Part shown: positions 1 through 7,934 of the stretch, in pieces
Position numbering within the stretch: the stretch's first letter is position 1
Layout of the letters: every line of letters starts with the position of its first letter
Program-made: the position numbers and the translations under genes
Notes under the pieces: model-generated
Databases searched by the model: none
What the model saw: the letters and a program-made list of their open reading frames with translations, nothing else
What the model was told of the DNA's origin: nothing
From: an uncultured Clostridia bacterium
GTDB taxonomy: Bacteria > Bacillota > Clostridia > Christensenellales > Pumilibacteraceae
DNA: 64,000 nt
NCBI GenBank assembly: GCA_947089425.1
Contig: CAMUKG010000005.1
Coordinates: forward strand, 62,001-126,000
Direction: 5' to 3'

Positions 1-18
1 TTTGTGCGCTTTCAAGCG

Positions 19-975
19 TTAAATCCACCAAGCGTCGGTCGTGTTTGCGTCTTTAATAATTATGTCTTTAAGATATTTGACTGCTTTTGCGAGTCCTTCT
101 TTGGGAGGCATCAAGCTGTCTTCGTGTTCGATTGAAATCGAGCCCGTGTAACCGACGGCGGCGAGCGCGCTCACTATTTGCTTGAAATCGGCGTTGCCGT
201 AGCCTACGGTGCGGAAAATCCATGAGCGTTCGAGAACGTTCGCATACGATTTTGTGTCGAGAACGCCGTTAATTTTTGTTTTCGCGTTGTTGATAGCCGT
301 ATCTTTTGCATGGAAGAAGTATATTGCCTCTCCGAGCGCTTTAACGGCTTCGGCAATATCGACGCCTTGCCAAATAAGATGAGAGGGGTCGAGGTTGGCG
401 CCGAGCGCTTTTCCTGCGGCGTTTCGCAATTTGAGCATACTTTCAACGCCGTACACCGAAAAACCGGGATGCATTTCTATGCACACTTTAACGCCCTCGT
501 CGTCCGCAATGCGCGCAATTTTTTTCCAGTAGGGAATTAGCACCTCGTTCCATTGCCATTCGAGCAGTTCGTAAAAATCGTTCGGCCATGCGCACGTTAT
601 CCAGTTGGGGCACGACGACGTTTTGTCGCCGGGGCAACCCGAAAAGGTGACTACTTTGTCGGTTCCGAGTTTGCGTGCCGTTTTTATTGCGGCAACGAGC
701 TCGTCGGTTGCTTTTTCGGCAATCGCCTTATTCGGATGAACGCCGTTTCCGTGCACGGAGAGCGCCGACACTGTTAATTCGTTGCGCGCGAACGCGTCGT
801 TCACTTTTTGAATTTCGGAATTGCTTTTCGAAAGAATGTTTATGTCGGCATGCGCGGTGCCGGGACAGCCTCCGCAACCGAGTTCCATTTGTTCAACTCC
901 CAAACCGTGCAAGAACGCAAGCGCGTCGGGGAGCGACATATCCGAAAGTACGGGGCTGAATACGCCTAATTTCAT
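19..975 (-). CDS. TIM-barrel sugar phosphate isomerase/epimerase family protein
   Basis: The 318-residue protein belongs to the xylose-isomerase-like / AP endonuclease 2 TIM-barrel superfamily, whose members isomerise, epimerise, dehydrate or cleave sugars with a divalent metal. The expected metal ligands are visible in order: Glu in CIEMHPG, Asp in LDPSHLIWQG, His in FFHAKD and Glu in SIEHED. The start at 975 is supported by an AGGAGG ribosome site just upstream. It is the last gene seen of a minus-strand operon with two Gfo/Idh/MocA oxidoreductases and a second TIM-barrel enzyme, so it probably acts on an oxidised sugar or cyclitol. The substrate cannot be told from sequence; the fold assignment is firm. 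Confidence 0.85.
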   Translation of the reverse strand: MKLGVFSPVLSDMSLPDALAFLHGLGVEQMELGCGGCPGTAHADINILSKSNSEIQKVNDAFARNELTVSALSVHGNGVHPNKAIAEKATDELVAAIKTARKLGTDKVVTFSGCPGDKTSSCPNWITCAWPNDFYELLEWQWNEVLIPYWKKIARIADDEGVKVCIEMHPGFSVYGVESMLKLRNAAGKALGANLDPSHLIWQGVDIAEAVKALGEAIYFFHAKDTAINNAKTKINGVLDTKSYANVLERSWIFRTVGYGNADFKQIVSALAAVGYTGSISIEHEDSLMPPKEGLAKAVKYLKDIIIKDANTTDAWWI

Positions 976-998
976 ATTTAATATCCTCCTTGCAATGT

Positions 999-2087
999 TT
1001 AACGTTCGAAATAATGCGGCTTACCCGTTGCCGCCGAGTCGTAAATTCCTTCGAGTATTTTGGTTACTACAAACGCTTGTTCGGGAAGAACAACAAGTTT
1101 TCCTTTTCCCGTAATTGCGTCTAAAAACGTTTTCGCTTCCAAATCGCCTTCGTTAGCGGGTTTGCCGTCGAGATAGGCAAAAGTTCCCGCAACAAAGTCG
1201 GGGCAGTAGGCGAATTTAGCGTTGTTTTTCACGCCGTTAAGTTCGAGTTTGCCCATTTGCGGCATTGTGGCGCCGCCTTTGGTGCCGCAAAGAGTTACGG
1301 ACGCTTCGCGCACGTCGGTTGTGTTGAGCGCCCAAGACGACTCGAGAAAAACGGTGGCGCCGTTTTTCATAACCACAAAACCGAATGCCGAATCTTCTAC
1401 CGTGAATTCTTTCGGGTTCCAATCGCCGCCCGGATTTCCCGTTTGCTTTTCGTTGTTAAGTTTATGATAAGTCGTTCCGCAAGCATAGAGCGGTTCGTAG
1501 TTGTTCATTGAATAGAGCGCCAAATCAAGCGCGTGAGTGCCTATGTCGATTAAAGGTCCGCCGCCTTGTTTTTCTTTATCGAGGAACACGCCCCAAAGCG
1601 GCACTCCGCGCCTACGCACCGCGTGAGCTTTCGCAAAATAAATTTCGCCTAATTCGTTTGCTTCGCAACATTTTTTCAAGAATAGGGAATCGTTGCGATA
1701 TCTGTTTTGGTAGCCGATTGTTAGGAGTTTGCCGCTCTTTTTTTGCGCGTCGAGCATTTTTTGCGCCTCGCGCGAGTTTATTGCCATAGGCTTTTCGCAC
1801 ATAACATGTTTTCCCGATTCGAGCGCGGCAACCGTTATTTCGGCGTGCGACACATTCGGCGTGCAAACGTACACCGCGTCGAGTTCGAGTTTCAGCATTT
1901 CTTTGTAGTCGGTGAAAATTTTCGCTTTGCCGCAAGCGAATTTTTCGTTCATGTCGTCCGCTCGCTCGCGAATTAAGTCGCAAAGCGCCGCAATTTCAAC
2001 GGTATCGCTCAAATTTTGCAAAGCGGGTAGGTGTTTTCCGCGCGCTATGAATCCGCATCCAACAATTCCGACTTTTAATTTTTTCAT
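999..2087 (-). CDS. Gfo/Idh/MocA family oxidoreductase
   Basis: This 362-residue NAD(P)-dependent oxidoreductase has an N-terminal Rossmann motif (VGIVGCGFIARGKH), the family's EKP motif (CEKPMAI) and a C-terminal substrate domain with ESSWALN. Family members oxidise a sugar or inositol hydroxyl, often at C2 or C3. It starts at ATG 2087 with a GGAGG site. It lies 23 nt upstream of the TIM-barrel gene in transcription direction and 84 nt downstream of a second Gfo/Idh/MocA gene. Two paralogous oxidoreductases in one operon suggest an oxidise-then-reduce scheme, which is inference. Confidence 0.88.
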   Translation of the reverse strand: MKKLKVGIVGCGFIARGKHLPALQNLSDTVEIAALCDLIRERADDMNEKFACGKAKIFTDYKEMLKLELDAVYVCTPNVSHAEITVAALESGKHVMCEKPMAINSREAQKMLDAQKKSGKLLTIGYQNRYRNDSLFLKKCCEANELGEIYFAKAHAVRRRGVPLWGVFLDKEKQGGGPLIDIGTHALDLALYSMNNYEPLYACGTTYHKLNNEKQTGNPGGDWNPKEFTVEDSAFGFVVMKNGATVFLESSWALNTTDVREASVTLCGTKGGATMPQMGKLELNGVKNNAKFAYCPDFVAGTFAYLDGKPANEGDLEAKTFLDAITGKGKLVVLPEQAFVVTKILEGIYDSAATGKPHYFER

Positions 2088-2171
2088 TTTCTTGCCTCCA
2101 TTTTTAATGATTTTTTATTGAATTTTAATAGTATGCGTGACGTAATTAAAGAGTTTTTTGGTTTTCGGCTT

Positions 2172-3239
2172 TTATAAATCTTTTAATTCGCTTTTTATTA
2201 CTTCGTTTTTTTCGCTTGAAAGCTTGCATAACTCCATAACGCGCAAAACTTTTCTTACGCTTTCGTTCGATATGCGCGGCTCTTCTTTTCCGCTTATCGC
2301 CGCCGCGAAATTTTTATAGAATGCGTCGCAATCGGGCTCGGGGTTGGGAATGTCTTGTTCGATTACGCTCGAATGGGGACGATATGCCATAGTTTTGGTA
2401 AATCCGTTTCCCGCTTCTATTCCCGCAATTTCAACTTCCGAACCGTAAACGGGAAGAATTATTTTCCCGTTCAATTCCCAATCTTCGATTACGGCTGTGC
2501 CGTCGCGTCCGTAAATAATCCAGCGGGGAAGTTTAACAAAAGTGTTTGTTTCGACGCGCACGTTCACGGCGAGCCCGTCGGCATATTCGAATTTTGCGGA
2601 AAAGCCGTCGTCTACGTCGAAGCCGAGAACTTTGCTGTAACGGCAATAAAGCGAGCTCGGTTTTTCTTTTTTAAAGTCGAATATTTGGTCTATAAGGTGA
2701 ACGCCCCAATCAAGCATCATTCCGCCGCCCGCTTTTTTGGTTTTTCTCCACCCGCCGGGAATACCGTTCGCCCCGCAAACAAAAGAATCTATGCGATAAA
2801 TTTTACCCAAAACGCCGCTTTTCGCTATTTCGCGCATTGCAATGAAATCTTTGTCCCAACGTCTGTTTTGGTGCACCGCCAATATTACGTTGTTTCTTTT
2901 CGCGGCAGAGGTCATATCGTCGAATTCGGCTACGCTCAAAGCGGCGGGTTTTTCGCATATTATGTGTTTGCCCGCTTTTGCCGCCGCAACGGCATAAGGC
3001 TTGTGCCAATCGTTTGGCGTGGCTATTAAAACCGCGTCGGTTTCATCGTCGGCTAAGAGCGCTTCGGCGGAGGGATAAGCTAAAAGTCCTTCTTTTCTTG
3101 CCGCTTCTTGCCTTTTTTCGTCGGTGTCGAACACGCCCGTGATTTTTGCGATTCCGAGTTTCGAGAGTCGTTCGAAATGATAATGCGCCATTCCGCCATA
3201 TCCCAAAATGCTTATTTTGAGAATTTTTTCATTTGTCAT
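2172..3239 (-). CDS. Gfo/Idh/MocA family oxidoreductase
   Basis: This 355-residue protein has the Rossmann motif ILGYGGMAHYHFERL near the N-terminus, the EKPAAL motif and the typical GGGMMLDWGVHLID stretch that lines the active site in this family. It is clearly distinct from the neighbouring 362-residue paralogue. Its start overlaps the stop of the upstream TIM-barrel gene by 4 nt (ATGA at 3236-3239), so the two are translationally coupled. It should be an NAD(P)-dependent sugar or polyol dehydrogenase; the substrate is unknown. Confidence 0.88.
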   Translation of the reverse strand: MTNEKILKISILGYGGMAHYHFERLSKLGIAKITGVFDTDEKRQEAARKEGLLAYPSAEALLADDETDAVLIATPNDWHKPYAVAAAKAGKHIICEKPAALSVAEFDDMTSAAKRNNVILAVHQNRRWDKDFIAMREIAKSGVLGKIYRIDSFVCGANGIPGGWRKTKKAGGGMMLDWGVHLIDQIFDFKKEKPSSLYCRYSKVLGFDVDDGFSAKFEYADGLAVNVRVETNTFVKLPRWIIYGRDGTAVIEDWELNGKIILPVYGSEVEIAGIEAGNGFTKTMAYRPHSSVIEQDIPNPEPDCDAFYKNFAAAISGKEEPRISNESVRKVLRVMELCKLSSEKNEVIKSELKDL

Positions 3240-3961
3240 TTTATCGCCTCCCGCATAAATTCAAGCGATTTTTTCAAATATTCTATTTCGTCGGTGCACG
3301 GACTTTCGTATTCCAAAATAACGCTTTCATGTTTTTGCTCTTTGGCAAATCGAAGCACGCTTTTTGCGTCGGTTGCGCCGTCGCCCACGATAGGGCAAGG
3401 GGATTGCGCGTTTTCGCCGTATTCCTTAACGTGAATGAGCGCTATATTTGCGGCGTTTTCGCGTAAGAATTTTATGGGCTCTAAGCCCGCGTCTTTCAAC
3501 CAAAACACGTCGGGTTGAAGTTTTAGCGGGGGAAATTTGCTCGGTAGCTCCGAAAGCGCGTTTTTGCGCTTGAATTCGAAGTTATGGTTGTGATACGCAA
3601 GCCTAAGCCCGAGTTTCGCAGTGTTTTCGATAGCTCCCTCGATTATTTTTTTTAGTTCGTCGCAGTCGTAAAATTTTTGCGGCTCCATATACGGAATTAC
3701 CGCCGTATCGAATCCGAAAATTTGTCGGAATTTTTCGAGCTCGTCGCCATTTAGCGTTACCGCATAAGGAACGTGCATCGAAAAAGAGGATAGCCCGAAT
3801 TTTCGCATGAGTTTGCCGGTGTTTTCGTAGCCTATTCCGTAGTCGCAAGCGATAGGCTCCACACAGTCGAAACCGCATTCGCTTACGGTGGCGAAAGTTT
3901 TTTCTATACCCTCGCTATGCGCGTAGTTTCGAAGAGAGTACATTTGCACGCCGATTTTCAT
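3236..3961 (-). CDS. TIM-barrel sugar phosphate isomerase/epimerase family protein
   Basis: This is a 241-residue, short TIM barrel of the same superfamily as the gene at 19-975. Motifs include AYHNHNFEF in mid-barrel, LQPDVFWLKDAG for the metal-binding strand, ALIHVKEYG and VILEYESP near the C-terminus. It resembles the compact IolE/IolH-like or 3-keto-glycoside-processing members. It is the first gene of the minus-strand operon. The ribosome site GGAGG (complement of 3973-3977) lies 11 nt before the ATG, behind a sigma-A-like promoter. Confidence 0.85.
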   Translation of the reverse strand: MKIGVQMYSLRNYAHSEGIEKTFATVSECGFDCVEPIACDYGIGYENTGKLMRKFGLSSFSMHVPYAVTLNGDELEKFRQIFGFDTAVIPYMEPQKFYDCDELKKIIEGAIENTAKLGLRLAYHNHNFEFKRKNALSELPSKFPPLKLQPDVFWLKDAGLEPIKFLRENAANIALIHVKEYGENAQSPCPIVGDGATDAKSVLRFAKEQKHESVILEYESPCTDEIEYLKKSLEFMREAIK

Positions 3962-4002
3962 TTTCCCGTGAACCTCCGAAATTTTGTTTTTAATTTGATT
4001 TT

Positions 4003-4032
4003 ATTATACACCGTTTTCTTAAAAAATTTCAA
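4003..4032 (-). promoter_or_regulatory. Promoter of the sugar operon
   Basis: On the minus strand a TTGAAA -35 (complement of 4027-4032) is followed by an 18 bp spacer and a TATAAT -10 (complement of 4003-4008). Transcription would begin about 35 nt before the ATG at 3961, leaving a leader with a GGAGG site. It faces away from the AraC promoter. The 44 bp between the two -35 elements is the likely regulator-binding zone. Confidence 0.6.
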
Positions 4033-4076
4033 CGCCATAAACTAGTTTTTTATTGCCAAAAATTGCGCTCAATTAT

Positions 4077-4105
4077 TTGCATATAAATAAAAATTGCGTT
4101 ATAAT
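4077..4105 (+). promoter_or_regulatory. Promoter of the AraC regulator, apparently leaderless
   Basis: TTGCAT (4077-4082), a 17 bp spacer and TATAAT (4100-4105) form a good sigma-A promoter. The -10 ends only 6 nt before ATG 4112, so the transcript should begin at or within a base or two of the start codon. No Shine-Dalgarno sequence is present. Confidence 0.65.
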
Positions 4106-4111
4106 GAATTT

Positions 4112-4918
4112 ATGGGCGTTTTTTACGAATCGGAGCGCGATTTGGAGCATCGCAACATAGAAATATTCAAAACGGCGGGAATCGCGCCGCACTTTCATGC
4201 GCAAGTGGAAGTGCTTTGCGTTACGAATGATTTTGTGAATGTGACGATTAACGGAGAAACCGAAAGCGTTCGAGCGGGCGGAATATGCGTGTCGGGAAGC
4301 TACGACGTGCATTCCTATGTTTTGTCGGGCGGCGATGGGATAGTCGTACTGTTTCCTCTCGATTGCTTAAAACGTTTTTTTGCTTATACCGAAAACTCTG
4401 TGATTACAAGGCACATAGTATACAACGAAAAACTGTTTTCGTCTATTATGTCTTTAATAGAATTGTATCAATCGAATTATCGTGACGCGAACGCGCTGTT
4501 CTGCGAGGGGTGGAGCAACTCATTTCTCGGGCTTTTGCACGGCTTTCTCGGCTTTTCGGATACGGGTGCGGGTGGAAGAGCGGACACCGTGCGCGAAATT
4601 CTTTCATATATTAGGGAGCATTGCGAAGAGGAGCTCACGTTGGCGGGGTTAAGCAAAAAGTTCGGTTACAGTCCGTATCATTTTTCCCGCATGTTCAATT
4701 CGTTCACAAACGTAAGTTTGAAAAAATATATAAATTCGGTGAGGCTCGAAAACGTGTTGGATAGAATGAAAAACGGCGAAAGCGTCACTGATGCGGCGTT
4801 CAATTCGGGTTTCGGCAGTATGCGTTCTTTTTACCGCGACTTTACCGAGTATTACGGAGAAACTCCGCAACGCTATGCGAGAGTTCATATTGTCGGCAAA
4901 AAATCGCGTGACAAATAA
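4112..4918 (+). CDS. AraC family transcriptional regulator
   Basis: This 268-residue regulator has an N-terminal cupin-like sensor domain (HFHAQVEVL and GGICVSGSYDVHSY regions) and a C-terminal AraC DNA-binding domain with two helix-turn-helix units. The first is around LTLAGLSKKFGYSPYHFSRM, the second ends in GFGSMRSFYRDFTEYYGETP. An upstream in-frame TTG at 4094 overlaps the -10 element, so ATG 4112 is preferred. It is divergent from the sugar operon and is most likely its activator, responding to a sugar ligand. Confidence 0.88.
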   Translation: MGVFYESERDLEHRNIEIFKTAGIAPHFHAQVEVLCVTNDFVNVTINGETESVRAGGICVSGSYDVHSYVLSGGDGIVVLFPLDCLKRFFAYTENSVITRHIVYNEKLFSSIMSLIELYQSNYRDANALFCEGWSNSFLGLLHGFLGFSDTGAGGRADTVREILSYIREHCEEELTLAGLSKKFGYSPYHFSRMFNSFTNVSLKKYINSVRLENVLDRMKNGESVTDAAFNSGFGSMRSFYRDFTEYYGETPQRYARVHIVGKKSRDK

Positions 4919-4937
4919 CATGGTTGTGTGATATAAT
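4908..4937 (+). promoter_or_regulatory. Promoter of nth, apparently leaderless
   Basis: GTGACA (4908-4913), an 18 bp spacer and TATAAT (4932-4937) lie inside and just behind the end of the AraC gene. The -10 ends 7 nt before ATG 4945 and there is no ribosome binding site, so a leaderless message is predicted. Confidence 0.6.
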
Positions 4938-4944
4938 TATTCAT

Positions 4945-5601
4945 ATGGAAAATAGTGTTATACATACTCGCGATTCCCGCGTTAATTCTATATTGAACGC
5001 GCTTTCGGCGGCGTATCCGCAAGCGCAATGCGAATTGCACTATGACAACCCGTTTCATCTTTTGGTGGCGGTTATTTTGTCGGCGCAGTGCACCGATAAA
5101 AGAGTTAACGAAGTTACGAAAGAGCTTTTTAAGGTATATGACACTCCGCGCGATTTTGCCGAAGCGGATATTGAAAATTTGCAGCGTTTGATTTTCAGTT
5201 GCGGATTCTATCGCAATAAGTCGCAGAGCATTATTTCGGCGGCGCGTGACATTGTGGAAAAATTCGACGGCAACGTTCCGTCGTCGTTCGAAGAATTGCT
5301 TACGTTGCGCGGGGTGGGACGAAAAACCGCCAACGTGGTTATGAGTGTGGCTTTCGGCGGAAACAACATAGCTGTGGACACGCACGTTTTTCGCGTGAGC
5401 CATAGGCTTGGACTAAGCGATGGCAAAACGCCGTTCGACGTGGAAAAAGATTTGACCGAAAAGCTTTCGCCCGAAGATTATTCAACCGCGCATCATTTGT
5501 TTATATTTCACGGCAGATATTGTTGCAAGTCGCAACGTCCCGAATGCGGCAAGTGCCCTGTGGCGGCTTTTTGCACGCTTTCGCTAGTTTCGGTTAAATA
5601 A
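4945..5601 (+). CDS. nth: Endonuclease III
   Basis: This 218-residue base-excision-repair DNA glycosylase/AP lyase removes oxidised pyrimidines. The helix-hairpin-helix LRGVGRKTANVV carries the catalytic Lys, and VDTHVFRVSHRLGL carries the catalytic Asp. The C-terminal 4Fe-4S cluster has the classic C-x6-C-x2-C-x5-C spacing within CCKSQRPECGKCPVAAFC. An in-frame GTG at 4924 lies upstream of the -10 element and is not favoured as start. The length is normal for the family. Confidence 0.95.
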   Translation: MENSVIHTRDSRVNSILNALSAAYPQAQCELHYDNPFHLLVAVILSAQCTDKRVNEVTKELFKVYDTPRDFAEADIENLQRLIFSCGFYRNKSQSIISAARDIVEKFDGNVPSSFEELLTLRGVGRKTANVVMSVAFGGNNIAVDTHVFRVSHRLGLSDGKTPFDVEKDLTEKLSPEDYSTAHHLFIFHGRYCCKSQRPECGKCPVAAFCTLSLVSVK

Positions 5602-5630
5602 AATTCTATTATAAAAAGGGAGGCTACATA

Positions 5631-6458
5631 ATGAACAAAATTATCAAGAAGACAAGACTTGCTGAAAACGTCACCGAATACGTAGTATCGGCGCCCGACG
5701 TCGCTCGTCACGCTCATCCCGGTCAATTTATAATATTGCGCGTAGACGAAGACGGGGAGCGTGTTCCGTTCACGATTTGCGATTACGACGCGATTGCGGG
5801 CACGGTTACTATTCTTGTGCAAGAAGTGGGGTATTCCACAATAAAGCTTTCGCAAATTCCCGAAGGCGGGTTTATCGCCGATTTTGTGGGACCTCTCGGA
5901 AATCCCACCGACTTATCCGAATTTAAAAACATATTGCTCATAGGCGGCGGCATAGGCGCGGCGGTTATTTATCCGCAAGCCAAAGCTTTGCGCGCAAAGG
6001 GAATGCCGTCCGACGTAATCGTGGGGGCGAGAACCGCGTCGCTTTTAATGTACGAAAAGGAGTTTAAAGCGGCGGCTGAAAATTTGTATCTTATAACCGA
6101 CGACGGAACGAGCGGAGTGAAAGGCTTCGTTACCGACGAACTCAAAAGGCTTGCGGCGGTAAATAATTACGATTGCGTTTTTGCGGTAGGGCCCATGCCT
6201 ATGATGCGTGCCGTTTGCGCGCTTACCGCCGAGCTCAATATAAAAACGGTTGTCAGCATGAATTCGATTATGGTTGACGGCACGGGAATGTGCGGAGGTT
6301 GCAGACTTACTTGCGGCGGAAAAACAAAGTATGCTTGCGTTGACGGGCCCGAATTCGACGGGCACCTTATAGACTGGGACGAAGCCATAAACCGCAGTAA
6401 AGTTTATCGCGAACAGGAAAAAGAACACCGTTGCAGACTTACGGGGGAGGTTAAATAA
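5631..6458 (+). CDS. nfnA: Ferredoxin-NADP reductase subunit alpha (NfnA-like, FAD/[2Fe-2S])
   Basis: The 275-residue protein has an FAD domain with VPFTICDY, an NAD-binding motif LLIGGGIGAAVIYPQAKAL, and a C-terminal [2Fe-2S] site (MCGGCRLTCGG followed by a further Cys about 8 residues on). In NfnAB this subunit exchanges electrons with NADH while NfnB handles NADPH and ferredoxin. Related subunits are annotated as sulfide dehydrogenase or dihydroorotate dehydrogenase electron-transfer subunit. The ribosome site AGGGAGG precedes ATG 5631. The NfnB partner starts 2 nt after its stop, which favours the Nfn assignment. Confidence 0.85.
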   Translation: MNKIIKKTRLAENVTEYVVSAPDVARHAHPGQFIILRVDEDGERVPFTICDYDAIAGTVTILVQEVGYSTIKLSQIPEGGFIADFVGPLGNPTDLSEFKNILLIGGGIGAAVIYPQAKALRAKGMPSDVIVGARTASLLMYEKEFKAAAENLYLITDDGTSGVKGFVTDELKRLAAVNNYDCVFAVGPMPMMRAVCALTAELNIKTVVSMNSIMVDGTGMCGGCRLTCGGKTKYACVDGPEFDGHLIDWDEAINRSKVYREQEKEHRCRLTGEVK

Positions 6459-6460
6459 TT

Positions 6461-7843
6461 ATGGCAATCGAAAAGAAACCGAGAAGCAAAATGCCCGAAC
6501 AGGACCCGAAAGAACGAGCCCGCAACTTTAAAGAAGTCGCGTTCGGCTACACTCCCGCAATGGCGCAAGAAGAAGCGTCGAGGTGTATGCACTGCAAAAA
6601 CGCGCCGTGTATGCAGGGGTGCCCCGTGTCGGTAAACATACCCGACTTTTTGGCGGCTACCGCAAGCGGCGAGTTTGAAAAAGCAGGGGATATCATAGGA
6701 AAGACGAGCAGTTTGCCCGCGATTTGCGGACGCGTTTGTCCGCAAGAAAATCAATGCGAGAAAATGTGTTTGCGCGCTCGCGTAGACGGCGCTGTGGCAA
6801 TCGGAAACGTGGAGCGGTTTGTGGGCGACTATATGCTCGCGCACGGCGGCAAACCTCAAAAGACGGCTCGCACAGGCAAGCGCGTGGCTGTAATCGGAAG
6901 CGGTCCCGCAGGTCTCACTTGCGCGGCTGAACTTAGCAATCACGGAGTCGACGTCACCGTTTTCGAAGCTTTTCATAAAGCGGGCGGGGTTTTGGTGTAC
7001 GGCATTCCAGAATTCCGTTTGCCCAAATCGCTTGTTCAAGCCGAAATCGACAAGCTTTGCGGCGGCGGAGTGGAAATAAAGCTCAATACCGTTGCGGGGA
7101 AAACGTTGCCGATTGAAGAAATAGCAAAAGATTACGACGCCGTGTTTATAGGAAGCGGCGCGGGGCTTCCTATGTTTATGAACATACCCGGCGAAAATCT
7201 TAACGGCGTGTATTCCGCCAACGAGTATTTAACGAGGGTAAATCTTATGAAAGCGTATTTGCCTAATAGCCCAACTCCCGTGCAACTCGGAAAAAAGGTG
7301 ACCGTTATAGGCGCGGGAAACGTGGCTATGGACGCCGCGCGCACCGCGCTCAGAATGGGAGCTGAGAGCGTTAAAATAATATATCGCAGAGGCAGAGAAG
7401 AAATGCCTGCGAGAGCGGAAGAAATTCATCACGCCGAGCAGGAGGGCATAGAATTTTGCTTGCTTACAAATCCCGTGTCGTTCTGCGGCGAAAGCGGATG
7501 GGTTAAAAGTATGCGTTGCGTAAAAATGGAACTCGGAGAGCCCGATAAGAGCGGACGCCGTTCGCCAAAGCCGGTAGCGGGGAGCGAATTCGACATAGAA
7601 ACCGACATGGTTATAGTATCGCTCGGCACACGCCCCAATCCGCTCATAAAAAACAGTTTTGCTGCGTTACAAACGTCCGAAAAGGGAACAATAGTTGTAA
7701 ACGAAGAAACCATGCAGACGAATGTTGACGGAATTTACGCGGGTGGCGACGCGGTGACGGGTGCGGCTACCGTTATTCTCGCTATGGGAGCGGGAAGAAA
7801 AGCGAGCAAAGCTATTCTCGAAAAGCTCGGAATGCAATCGTAA
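6461..7843 (+). CDS. nfnB: NADPH-dependent glutamate-synthase-like subunit (NfnB-like)
   Basis: This 460-residue flavoprotein carries N-terminal Cys clusters (CMHCKNAPCMQGCP and CGRVCPQENQCEKMC) for two [4Fe-4S] centres. It then has an FAD motif (VIGSGPAGLTCAAEL) and an NADPH motif (VIGAGNVAMDAARTALRMG). This is the layout of the GltA/NfnB family. With NfnA it would reversibly couple NADPH to NADH and reduced ferredoxin. No large glutamate synthase subunit is adjacent, so the Nfn role is preferred over GOGAT. Together with Rnf further along it suggests a ferredoxin-centred anaerobic metabolism. Confidence 0.88.
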   Translation: MAIEKKPRSKMPEQDPKERARNFKEVAFGYTPAMAQEEASRCMHCKNAPCMQGCPVSVNIPDFLAATASGEFEKAGDIIGKTSSLPAICGRVCPQENQCEKMCLRARVDGAVAIGNVERFVGDYMLAHGGKPQKTARTGKRVAVIGSGPAGLTCAAELSNHGVDVTVFEAFHKAGGVLVYGIPEFRLPKSLVQAEIDKLCGGGVEIKLNTVAGKTLPIEEIAKDYDAVFIGSGAGLPMFMNIPGENLNGVYSANEYLTRVNLMKAYLPNSPTPVQLGKKVTVIGAGNVAMDAARTALRMGAESVKIIYRRGREEMPARAEEIHHAEQEGIEFCLLTNPVSFCGESGWVKSMRCVKMELGEPDKSGRRSPKPVAGSEFDIETDMVIVSLGTRPNPLIKNSFAALQTSEKGTIVVNEETMQTNVDGIYAGGDAVTGAATVILAMGAGRKASKAILEKLGMQS

Positions 7844-7848
7844 TCGCG

Positions 7849-7875
7849 CGTATAGCGAACCCTAAGCGCTATACG
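7849..7875 (+). repeat. Perfect 9 bp inverted repeat between nfnB and obg
   Basis: CGTATAGCG (7849-7857) and CGCTATACG (7867-7875) are perfectly complementary around a 9 nt loop. No T-run follows, so this is not a canonical terminator. It could be an RNA-processing or mRNA-stability hairpin, or a weak pause site. Confidence 0.4.
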
Positions 7876-7934
7876 ATAGGAATAATAAAAAAGGATATGT
7901 CGAGTCGTAGAGTTGCGGTTGGGCAAAAGAAAAT

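Noticed and set aside
2355..3029. Open frame of about 224 codons on the plus strand
   Set aside because: It is antisense to the Gfo/Idh/MocA gene, with no promoter or ribosome site and low-complexity Phe/Tyr-rich text.
4094..4096. TTG start for the AraC regulator
   Set aside because: It lies upstream of the -10 hexamer at 4100-4105 and would not be in the transcript.
7849..7875. Intrinsic terminator between nfnB and obg
   Set aside because: The hairpin is perfect but has no following T-run, so it is listed only as an inverted repeat.
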